64,000 nt of DNA from Ptychodera flava (taxonomy: Eukaryota > Hemichordata > Enteropneusta > Ptychoderidae), in NCBI RefSeq assembly GCF_041260155.1, contig NC_091945.1:33548296-33612295 (forward strand), read 5' to 3'. The notes beneath the pieces are model-generated. The model was given only the letters and a program-made list of their open reading frames with translations. It made no database searches and was not told the origin of the DNA. Positions 1-9,900 of this stretch are shown piece by piece (the stretch's first letter is position 1; each line of letters starts with the position of its first letter). Both the position numbers and the translations under genes were made by a program.

Positions 1-486
1 AAACAATAGCTAATACCGGTACATATATAATCAAATTCTGGCTCCCCAAAACTTGACCATGTAACGTTAGTAACTATTATCCTAAGAAGTCTGCATTTTA
101 TCACAAGAATATCATAAATACTAAAAAGAATTGTTGGTATGCCGAGTCAGTAGAATAATTATGTGTACCTTAAAACTTTCTCCAAATCAAGTATTTGGAA
201 TTTCATTTCTTATCAAATCAAGTACTTTTCATACTTTTAAGCCAATGTATGATTACTTCCTGTCAAATATTTTACATGTTCATGCAGGAACGCCCTGAAA
301 ATTGTTTATTTAATTTAAAATTTTGATGTGTAAGAACAGACTTTTTGTTGGTCACACCTGACGGCTTATCAATAAACTTCATTCACTTCAACCTTACAGC
401 GTGTCTGCTTAAGTAGCATCCCGTTATACCTCTCATTGAACTAATTCCCAGACTCAAGTTGTCGACCGTAAAGAAACTGTGGCAAC
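1..486. other. AT-rich spacer, no gene seen
   Basis: This is AT-rich sequence with no convincing open frame, RNA gene or repeat that I can recognise. It precedes a gag-like relic and may be the flank, or part of, an old retroelement insertion. No terminal repeat pair could be made out. Confidence 0.4.
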
Positions 487-989
487 ATGTTGTGGAGAAA
501 CTGTCTGGGCATCTACACAAACGTCGTGATTACTTATATGACAACGAGAAGTGGGCGAAAGTATAAAGCAATGGCCGAGGAACAAGTCTACGTCCAGCCC
601 GAAGTACCAGTCGTCGAGGACAACATGCCTGAACTACAACAGGAAGACATTCCTGATGATGATCTGGCTGGCTGGGAAACGAAAAGTGAAGTTTCAGCCA
701 GAATCCACTTTAAACTTCTGGAGAAGCTAAGACGGCTCAACGAAGAAGTGAAAGAACAGAGTACAACTAATGGTGTTGGCCAGAAATATTTTCCGGCCGC
801 GATAACGAGAATGCCAATCGGTGGTGGAGACGATACAAGTACTTCGCCAAGTTTAACAAGTGGAGTCCGGATCGCCAGGTAAGAGATGTTATTTTCTATC
901 TTACTGGGAAGTCCAAACGATGTGCTCCAGAACCAGCCAACAGAGGGAGAAACGCGGCAAAACAGAAGTTTTTGAAAGAAACTTATTGA
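487..989 (+). pseudogene. gag-like retroelement fragment, frameshifted
   Basis: An open frame from 487 (likely start ATG at 541, beginning MTTRSGRKYK) encodes an acidic stretch and a helical segment (LLEKLRRLNEEVKEQ). At about 790-807 the similarity moves to another frame, which reads WWRRYKYFAKFNKWS and then VRDVIFYLTGKSKR before a stop at 987-989. An aromatic cluster followed by a hydrophobic YLTGK-type helix resembles the N-terminal part of gag-type capsid proteins of LTR retrotransposons. No protease, reverse transcriptase or integrase follows and no long terminal repeats were found. I read it as a decayed retroelement gag remnant. A domesticated gag gene is possible but unlikely given the frame change. 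The assignment is inference from a weak motif. Confidence 0.4.
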
Positions 990-1093
990 GCGTTTCGGGA
1001 AGATGGGGTTCTTGTGGCCCCATGATCGGATGCTACATAAATATGGATAAGCAAGTTGGGCAGACCATCAAATAATTAAGCAATAAAGCACAC

Positions 1094-1188
1094 CCAGCGA
1101 CGGTATTCCACTAGATTTTGACCAGTTCGCAACATATATGCACGAGCGATAGCATATATGGAGTGAACTGGTCAAAATCGACAATAAT
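1094..1188. repeat. short inverted-repeat element, copy 1
   Basis: The arms GATTTTGACCAGTTC and GAACTGGTCAAAATC face each other around a ~40 bp centre, flanked by a CACACCCAG word. The same words recur at 11,345-11,440 inside the C2CD6-like gene, so this is an interspersed foldback element and not a unique hairpin. Confidence 0.6.
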
Positions 1189-1359
1189 AATGAATAAATG
1201 GAGTGAATATGTCTTCCACACCTTCAGAAATAAATACGGCACATTTTTGAACCATTCTAAATATACATGTTTGGATATTTGCTAAATCACTAACACATAC
1301 TTAAACCACAAAACGGTTGGTTTTATTTTAAATCACCAATCAATTTTGTTTTAACATGG

Positions 1360-1996
1360 CATTTTATTGGCAATCTCAAGCCATAGCTGTCCGGGGTATA
1401 CATGACACCACCTGAAAAGGGCTTTTGGCTTTGTCGCTAAATTTTTCTTTAGACAAGCCCATGATTTGGACACCCACAAAAATCCTCTGAAGGATATACA
1501 TGGAGTTGCATAAAAATGGACTACAAAAACATTGGAACTGAGTTTCAGTGAGACATGGATCATTTTTTTCAAAGTCACATTTACGTTGGGATATTCTTCA
1601 CAAAATTATTCAAACTTGGACCATGGAAGATGGCTACAGAGACTGGAGTTTCGCAGCAATCGCCTGTCCATTACTGCAATTTTCGGCAAGAGGTCTGCAG
1701 CACCTAACTCCTCACTTAAGACATTCATGTACAAACAATTATTGAGTGATGATAGGTTCACATATGCCACAGTCAATCATAGCCCCCACTTTGTTGATCC
1801 CAGTACCGGTGTGCACACCTAGGCCATTGAAAATAACTGGAACAAAGCAAAGCTAAAGAGGATGAACGGTGTGTCGCAGGAGATGCCATCAGGTTACCTG
1901 GATGAATATATGAGGCGCAAACAGTACAGTAGAACAGATGAAGAGGCAGTTTGCAATATTTTAAAGAATGTTGTGGAGCAGTATCCAGTGCATTAA
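1360..1996 (+). pseudogene. Merlin/ISXO2-like DDE transposase, decayed
   Basis: Conceptual translation in shifting frames gives a row of segments in the order found in Merlin (IS1016/ISXO2-type) transposases. They are SVRHGSFFSKSHLRWDILHK near 1,540-1,600, ETGVSQQSPVHYCNFRQEVC near 1,639-1,698, then TVNHSPHFVDPSTGVHT, an in-frame TAG at about 1,820, AIENNWNKAKLKR, and a C-terminal stretch MPSGYLDEYMRRKQY ending in NVVEQYPVH and TAA at 1,996. In the family, the NHS...FVDP...TGVHTN.IE.xW block carries the last part of the DDE catalytic core. Several frameshifts and at least two stops show that it is dead. I saw no terminal inverted repeats of a Merlin element around it. Identification rests on remembered family motifs and is fairly firm for the C-terminal 80 residues. 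Confidence 0.75.
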
Positions 1997-2044
1997 TTGA
2001 AAACAGATACCAGATCAAACAACACTATTTCCAACTAAATGTAA

Positions 2045-2530
2045 GTGAACACTACAAGTATACTAGGCATTTCTAAGATGGCTACCTACCAACATCCCAG
2101 CGCTAACTATGAAAAACCTTTCCCACTAAACCGTGACGGAAAAGTTGTGTCAACTTCATTATGGCGAGAAAAAGTTGAAGTCTACATCCGTCAGTTTTTC
2201 CAAGGTTCGCTGACAAAGAAGGGGATTGAGCTCGATCTAGAAAAAGGGAAGTTCTGAAGTCACATGTCGTCAACATAGATGAGGTGGTAGGAGAACAAAT
2301 TGACATTTTACAGAATGCTTCACCCATACAGAATAAACCACCCACCCTAGAAGCATGTAGATACAAACCAATACCAAGGAGAAGGCATCTGTGGAGATCC
2401 AAACTTTCGAGGTTGCAGAATGGAAAGCTGTACGACAGGGAAGACTGTCCAGGTAATAAAGTTAATTTTATACCTGAGAATAAAACTAAAGACCATTCAA
2501 TTTATGAATACTGCAGTAAAACCTAAGACT
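2045..2530 (+). pseudogene. PC4 (p15 coactivator)-like domain remnant
   Basis: The frame from 2,078 reads KVEVYIRQFFQG, then KKGIELDLEK. A one-base shift then continues as KSHVVNIDEVVGEQIDIL up to a stop near 2,525. The order VxIRQFF...KKGIxLxLE...LKSHVxxIDE is the signature of the PC4 single-strand DNA-binding domain. The linker between IRQFF and KKGI is shorter than usual, and the frame breaks in the middle of the domain, so this copy is not functional. It lies 80 bp after the Merlin-type relic, so it may be cargo of the same insertion or a separate retrocopy. The lysine-rich tail has no recognisable domain. Confidence 0.55.
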
Positions 2531-4107
2531 TTACCAAAGTCATTAAACCTAAGACTATACATCAGTCTGTAGACAATAAGATTATAAAAGATGTTGAAAT
2601 AAAAAAAGATGGAATCGAAAATGATCGCGCCAACTGAGATGATAATTTGAACAGGGCCATGCCACTGTCCGCCTTAATGAAACTGAGGATTTGAAGTATG
2701 ATTATACAAATAATTTTCATGAAGAACTTACAAACTTTTCATGCACTGTGGTACTCCTTTTCGAGAAAAGTGTTCTATTAATATCTTACTTTCTTGAGAA
2801 TTTCAATGGTATAATTAACACTTTACAATTTCATAATTCTTTAGATTTTCCCAAATCGAGACGTTCTCAGCCTATTATTGACTGTCTGAGGATTTGTACA
2901 GCTCTACAGCTCTACAGACCTGCCAAACTGCCCTGTAAATAGATTAAGTCAGTGGTTCTGCACAAGAGAGTCCCATGTGGTTCTGTGAAGCAGAGCTGAA
3001 CTACAAGTTTGACTAACTATTGAAACTGGGGGTAAGTTCAAACTTTGTTTAAAGTGTGTGCCTTATGTGTGTGTGCGTAACAGCGAGTCTCAGTGCACCA
3101 GGAATTATAATAAAATGATGATAAGATCTTTTAATACAGCAAATATGGCAATGAAAGTATTTGGAGAGATTTACATGCGGTGTTTTGCAGCCTCAGAGTG
3201 AGAAAGTACCTCGTGTTGTACCTCGAAGCATAGAAAAAAAGAGTATGCCACTGTTTTGATATGGTAGCATCAGAGTGAGGGTCACCTGAGAATTATTTCT
3301 TAATCCGAACGTGGTAGGATGCATTCATGATAGAAAATGAAAGGTTCAAAGTGACACGATATGGGACAACTGAGGAAAAGTGGACACACCGTTTGGTTGT
3401 GAACTAAAATGGATTTTCTTAGGGCTCTAAATAACAAGTGATAGTATTGAGTGGACTCCATAAGTTACTAACAATTTCAGACAAAATTTCTTTCTGCAGT
3501 CTTGCCCACGATATGAATGACAGTTATGAAAGAGAATAAGTTACACACAAAGCACCAATTTATTATAAATTTCCTTGCCCTTTCGTGCAAAACCTCACTG
3601 TTAAGTCAGTTTCCACCCCGATGAATGTGACATTGTCCTTACAGTATGGTAGCCGTCCACGTTGTGAAGAATACCAAACTGCGATGTCATTTTCTAATTT
3701 AATTAGAGTACAAGAAAATACAATATGTTCTTCAAAGTTTCCAAGAAAATGTTTATACTCTGATACAAGAACACCGTCATTAAATACTGCTTACCTTGGT
3801 CTCTTATTTCGAGGTTACCAATATCATCAGCCCTCTTCCGAAGGAGCCTTTTCCAAAATCTGGAAATTTCTTCGGAGCTAGAACACATCCGAAGCAGTCA
3901 CAAGGTAGCATGAGAATGAAGTGGAGCTAAGCAAAGTTGCACGAGTTATAACGGGAAACAAATTAGGATTTCTTGTACACACCTGCACATTCCTTTCCAC
4001 ACATGAGACACCGTGATAATTCATAAGCAAATCACGTGACACTTGTACTGCGACGTTCACCGGTTCAGCAGCAGAGAGTTCAGTTGTCAAGCCTCTAAAG
4101 GCCTTTC
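2531..4107. other. intergenic sequence without recognised features
   Basis: No gene, RNA gene or clear repeat was recognised. Open frames here are short, AT-driven and carry no motif. The stretch is presumably old insertion debris. Confidence 0.4.
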
Positions 4108-4440
4108 TGACGCATTGGTATTCCAACTCTCAGACTGATTATATATTCACTATCTGTGGTCGGGTAAAGTTGTAACGTAGGTGCAAGTAGCGTGGTTGGA
4201 AGTTGTAAAATCAAATTAAGCACCGAGTCAAGTTGTCGTCTGGTTCCTCCATCGATCGCTGGCTCCGGACGTACGGCTACGGAACAGGGCACTTGCACTT
4301 TACAAAATTCACTGGATACAGATCAGTGCCAAAAGCTTCTGACATATTCGTTGTCCGACTCTTAACCTGATTACATATTCAATACTCGTAGTCTCGTAAA
4401 AGTTGTAACGTAAATGCAGGTGGCACGTCCACAATGCATG
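4108..4440. repeat. diverged direct duplication, two units
   Basis: Two units about 215-220 bp apart share the words CTGATTAYATATTC, TCTCGTAAA/TCGGGTAAA and AGTTGTAACGTA followed by a TGCA motif (around 4,134-4,185 and 4,368-4,420). They are diverged but in the same order and orientation, so this is a degenerate direct repeat. It abuts the strong palindrome at 4,441. Confidence 0.55.
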
Positions 4441-4570
4441 CACAGTCCCCTGTGACCTATTCCGCTCTTGGACTATGCGCCCCATAGACATGTGTACATA
4501 TTCTCAAGCATATGTACACACGTCTATGGGGCGCATAGTCCAAGAGCGGAATAGATCACAGGGGACTGTG
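4441..4570. repeat. near-perfect 60-bp-arm palindrome with 10-nt loop
   Basis: The left arm 4,441-4,500 and right arm 4,511-4,570 are reverse complements with only two mismatches by my count (positions 12 and 46 of the inner 56 bases). They enclose the loop TTCTCAAGCA. Arm landmarks are GTCCCCTGTGA, CCGCTCTTGGACTATGCG and CCCCATAGAC. Such high arm identity means either a recent origin or gene-conversion upkeep. It could be a young foldback element, or a transcribed hairpin if expressed. No open frame of note lies within it. Confidence 0.85.
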
Positions 4571-4591
4571 GTGCTTGGTGCTGTGTATGTC

Positions 4592-5638
4592 TTAGGCTGA
4601 GTTCACAAATAACGGTGGAGGGTGGGGGGGGGGGGAGCTTGAGGTATCGCGATTGAAATCTTATTTTTTTCAGATCACCTCAATACCCTCAAAAATTTCA
4701 AGTCCCCTAGTCTATATTCAAGTCCCCCCCCCCCCCAATTATCATATAGCCGCATATTTATTAGGGATTCACACAAAGTAAAAACAAACATGTACTGGGC
4801 AAATCTACTAGCAGATATTCAACACTATCTGTTATTAGCAGTTTTAGAGCCTATCTTTAAGGCAAGTTCTTAAAATGCTTCATTTTAAATGCATCAGTGG
4901 ACCTTTACTGATTTATCAGCCTAAGTCGATTTGAGTTAATCCAACTCTGGCCAGGTCAATGGCACCTGTTAAAAGCACACAAATGACGATCATGAGAGAG
5001 TACGCAAATTGTGAAATAAAATGTTGTGAAATAATTTAGGTGTAATACTAGCAAATTTGGAAAAAAAACCAAATTAATAATTCCATTTGGTCGCATATTT
5101 TTTTCATTTAAATTTAGAGTCTTTACTGTTCAAAGTTTTACGTTCATGTTATTTTACGATGAGAATGTGAAAATTAGAAATCAAGCATGGTGACCCCATC
5201 TTTTTTCCATAATATTTGATTATTCTCATATGCAAGAATTCAGAACTTTCTGACGCTTTCAAGTCTCCTAGTATTCCATATCATGCGTTGTTCTCTGGCC
5301 TGATCTTGCGTACAATTTCACTGTCATAAGCGTCATTTAACCAAAACTTTTCTTCAACTACATCATGAAATGTGACAAAATTGTACTAAATTTTTTTTTC
5401 ATTACTACTAACATTAAAATATTGGATGACATTAAAATGTTATTCATTTTTCATTGAATTACCTAAAAAACCTTGGAATTGGAAATGTAAAACGCAAGGA
5501 ACCAAAACATTTTCAGCTCCCCCCCATAGGTCGAGCAAAACTTTCAAGCCCCCCCCCCTCATCTACTATACCCAAAATTTCAAATCTCCCTAAATTCCTC
5601 CAGCAGCCCCAACTGTTTTTTTGTGAACGCAGCCTTAG
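4592..5638. mobile_element. ~1.05 kb non-autonomous element with terminal inverted repeats
   Basis: The left end begins TTAGGCTGAGTTCACAAA and the right end is the reverse complement of TAAGGCTGCGTTCACAAA. These are imperfect ~18 bp terminal inverted repeats. Sub-terminal poly-G (about 4,623-4,635) and poly-C runs (about 4,725-4,736 and 5,519-5,560) repeat the text 'TTTCAAG(T/C)CCCC' several times. No transposase frame is present. This fits a MITE-like DNA element; the superfamily is not determined. It begins about 20 bp after the strong palindrome. Confidence 0.6.
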
Positions 5639-6974
5639 ATTTTATCAAATATATAGGTGCAACTATGAGAAATGCGAGTCATATTGGCCCGATAAAGTGT
5701 CTAGCTTTTGTGCAAGCAGGGCAGTTTCCAAAAACAGTTTTCAAATTGAGAGCCAAAGAGCGCTATTATTTTGAAGCGTTGCCGGTGAAAGTTAAAAACG
5801 CGTTGATTAAGCGCTTTTACCATTTTTTAAAAATAAGATTGAATTAACCTTGTCTCTACTTTAGTTGCATTAGGGTTCACAAATCCGTTTGGCGATCTGA
5901 AAGATCGTGAATATTGATGGAGAATTTATCCACCTACTATGTCTGTCTCTAGTTTAACATGTAGTATACCTGGTGACTGATGTTCACCGATTCTCTCTCA
6001 GATTTCCGAAGTGAACAGAACATGTTTTTTCCTTGCACTGCCCTGCTAAAAAATGATAAATACGTAAAGAAATATTGAATGAATAAATAAAGGATATCTT
6101 CCTTCACACTTTCGATATGTTGCAATGCCACTCGATATCACGACTATTACGGACAAAGAATATCATTATGTACATTTCGGAAAATTTAAGACGAACAATT
6201 GTCCGTAAAGTTGGAAAGCAGTCTGCGGCGTTAACATCGTTACTTGATATTTTCCATTCTTTCTTGCTAGAAAATATACGGTATTGTAAACAAACGAAAA
6301 ATTTGCCACAATAGCAGTCAACCAAAACTTGTTTTAGCCAATGGATCCCCTCACATGACATTGTTCAACCGCAACTCAAAATCGACCAAAGTACTCACTG
6401 CCTTCAGCAATACCTTCGTTAGGTCTCTATATAATTCGGTTTGTACTTTTAGAGTGCCTGTGGTCGTGAACGCTTGCTCATCATGGCCTAAAACGAAATA
6501 AAACTTTCAAAACACGTGCACATGTACTTGACGTGTACTTTTCTTCGTCATCACAGCCTTGACGGTTTCACGTGCACCATTATTCGGCCTTTTCCAATCA
6601 CATAGATATTCACTGCATCAACTACGCCAACCCTGTTTTCCCCACGGCGCTTCTGCCTTCCCGACAACTCGTGCGGGGTCCAAACGATATGCTGCAATTC
6701 AGTGGAATTCGCATAGCTGCCTGGAAGATAATGGAATCCCAGGACTCGGTACTATCCGGCGCAGTTCTGCCGAACGTGGAGTAGTTCCAGGCAGAATTCT
6801 AAACGCGTCGTTAAGTTCCGAGTCAACCGCATCGAACGGAAGATTCGAGCACTCATCTTCATTAGTTTTGTTATTTATTAATCAATTCATCATTACATTC
6901 TAAGCAATTCTGTCATCCAAACGATCTGCGGGAAACTCTCGGTGACGACATACAACAGGCCTGTACAACAGAAG
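5639..6974. other. upstream flank of the C2CD6-like gene
   Basis: No coding exon was recognised. The last ~400 bp presumably hold the promoter and 5' UTR of the plus-strand gene starting at 6,975. A more GC-balanced stretch lies at about 6,540-6,840. No confident TATA or initiator could be chosen by eye. Confidence 0.35.
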
Positions 6975-9900
6975 ATGTCAGAAAAGTTCGAAGAAGCTAT
7001 TGAAGAAGGTTATGACGCCGAAAGTGCCTCTTACACGTCAACATTACCAGTAAGATGTACTAAAATTATATATTAAATGCATTGCATGATGATGCGTGCT
7101 TGGCGATATTAATGGGCTTCATCTTAGGCAATATCATGATTACCTTGAAGTTACCTTGAACTTGAAAGTATCCGGCTCGGACACTGCGACAGCTCGTATT
7201 ACTCGCTTTCAATGGATTGACGTAGATTCCCCTACGTGTTTTGTCATGTCATGGCTGATCAATGTGATACTATAGCCAAAATTACTAAGAAACTGTGTTA
7301 TGAATGAACAATGATCGACTCTGTAGCTGTGTGTGTTATGTTTACAAATTCTATTTTTGCTAGGTAAATGGCAGTGCAGAATGCATTCGAAACTAGTTGT
7401 TCACGCTTATTTATTCCTTCGTTCTATCATCAATCGAAAAGGATTCTTTTTCCAATGTTTGAAGGATTCGGTAAAATTATCTTTTTTGTGAATATTTGAA
7501 CATGACAGAGACTTACTTTCTGTGACTTAGTATTGAAGACAATTAAAAGTAAAATGCTTATTTTCTTTTACATTCTAATATATTTTTCTATGAATTGTTG
7601 AGCTCTTTGCTATGTTGTCTGTTGTCAAGTGATTCAGTTTCATGGACGTTCGTTCGTTCTGCATATTTGTATATAACCATATATGGTAAAAAAGGCGAGT
7701 CAGCCATGTTTTTATTTGACGTCAGTGGCACTGTATAGTTTTAGAGAAGCATTCGTTTTATTTTTCAATTTAGCAACTTTAGCGCAATATATAGGCCCTG
7801 CTTTTACAGTAAAACCATTGCAGATAACGTCCGGTGCTATAACTCTTGATGAATTTTACTGTATTTCTAATGTCAATCCAAGTTCTTGTAAGTTCTACAA
7901 CTTAATCATATTACGGAACTAGAACTATTTAACTTGCTAACATTTTTGTAGTCCGGACTAGAATCCACTCGTCAACAATAACAACAAAATTTGCACATGT
8001 ACAGGCTATAAGTTCACAAGCCGAATGCTGTGTATCTCAGAACATGCTTTGGGGAGTACACAAAACTGTATAGTTACATAAAAATAGTGAAAAGGTCATC
8101 AAAATTAATAGTTACTGGTCCCGAAGTATTTTTCTGGGATACAGAAAGAAAACCCCCTTTCTATAGTGCATGACCGTCCAAGTGAAAATAAATGATTGTT
8201 TTATCATGAATATATAAGTGAGCGATTAGGCCTTTTCCGGAGTGACATGGCAGTGACTCTCTGGTTACCGCAGCGATCTATTGAGTTTTCCGACATGTCT
8301 GTAGCTCTCCTTCCCTGTCCTTTTATCTTGCAAGGAAGAAGTCCAGTTTGTCTCTATGATGCGACCGTTTGTCCGTATGACTTTTAATCTAACAAGCATG
8401 TTGTTTTATATGTTCATCCAACTGCAGGCTGGTGTATTAAGTGTCCACATCAAGAAATTACAGAACCTTCATATAGATGAAGAGTGTATCCTTGAAGACA
8501 TGGAAAGTCGTTTTGAAATGAAAAATGTATAACGCTTTGCTCCTGGTGAAATGTATCACCCAGCAATATCGAATTCAATCGTTGGAATTTCGCGCGTTTG
8601 ACAATTTACAATCATGTACCTTCGGATTCCCATGTTTCTTAATCGTAGAAGTCAGTATGCGTGATTTGGATATTATTCAAGTTGCCAGGAAGTACTAGTA
8701 ATGCGCTTTTAAAAAGAATTACCGAAGACTCCGAATGCAGTGATGTTAACATATTTTTAAGTTCAGGAGTTTGGTCCAACAGTAAACACATCTACCCTCT
8801 GATAACTGTTGACATATTGTGTCGATGTTGTGTTCCGATTCCTCGCATCTGCACGGATGCAGTTAAGGCAATCATATTTGTATTGTAATGTCGACAGAAA
8901 TATTTCCTTATATCAATTCTGATACAGTATTTCCTTCGCAAGATGTACAGATTTACATTCGTATTAAAGTCGGTGACATCGCCAAGTGTTCGAAGACGGT
9001 CGACGCACAAGAGAATGCGAAGATTGTTTTCGACGATCTCAAACACTTTTCAATCGTGGTGAGTGTGAAGGCTACAGTTGTAATGCGAACGGAACCCAAC
9101 TTATGTTTAGATAGCGACAAAACACTGCTATATCATGTTTATGTTGGTTTTCGCATTTCCATACTGCAATTCGACTTTGCGTCCATTTGGTATGACAAAT
9201 ATTGAATAAAGACTGACAAAATTGGGTCTTTATCGCGCCGGTGGTCTTAACTTTTGACGTGTCTTCCGTATGTTTTTTTTTTGCAAATACAGGTTGAAAT
9301 TCTGAAGTAAGGTTTAGATGCTTTGTGTTCAACTTGTCAACGCAGCCTCCATTTATTGAATGTAACATGTTATTGTTTATAAATGAACTCCAGTCCTGAC
9401 TGGCATTTGTTTCTCTACAATGATTGTACATATTGTTAATAATTAGTTCTGTCAGAGAAGCCATAGTTTGTATGAAGGTGAAGAAAGAAGAAAATGTTTA
9501 ATTGAACTTAAAGTTATCCGATATGCATGCAGTGGAACCTAGTATATTTATATGTCATCATAAAGGCTGTCTTTCCCACTTGCAGATCTCTAGGAAACGT
9601 ATAGAACCATCTAACATCATAAAATTTGACATTGTCGCCTTCGAGGGATCAGGTCGTCATCAGGTCATAGGTCGAAAAGAAATGCATCTGTATGACGTCA
9701 TTAAGGTACCAGATATTATATTACAGCTCTAAGTAGTTGGTGCTTTAAAAATTATAGTCATGCGATGCTTTTGGCTTCCGTGAGACATAGTCGTTGCTTT
9801 CACTGAATTTGACCAACAGCTATCCAAATATGACGATTCGAATGGCGTCTATTACGACCATTCCCGTTGCGCACGCAGCCCAGTTTTATCGAGTCACAGG

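Noticed and set aside
8486..8927. Longer version of C2CD6 exon 2 (to 8,526) or earlier acceptor for exon 3 (8,897)
   Set aside because: The earlier acceptor joined to the 8,485 donor creates a stop, and a longer exon 2 lengthens the C2 loop beyond the family. Kept only as an alternative.
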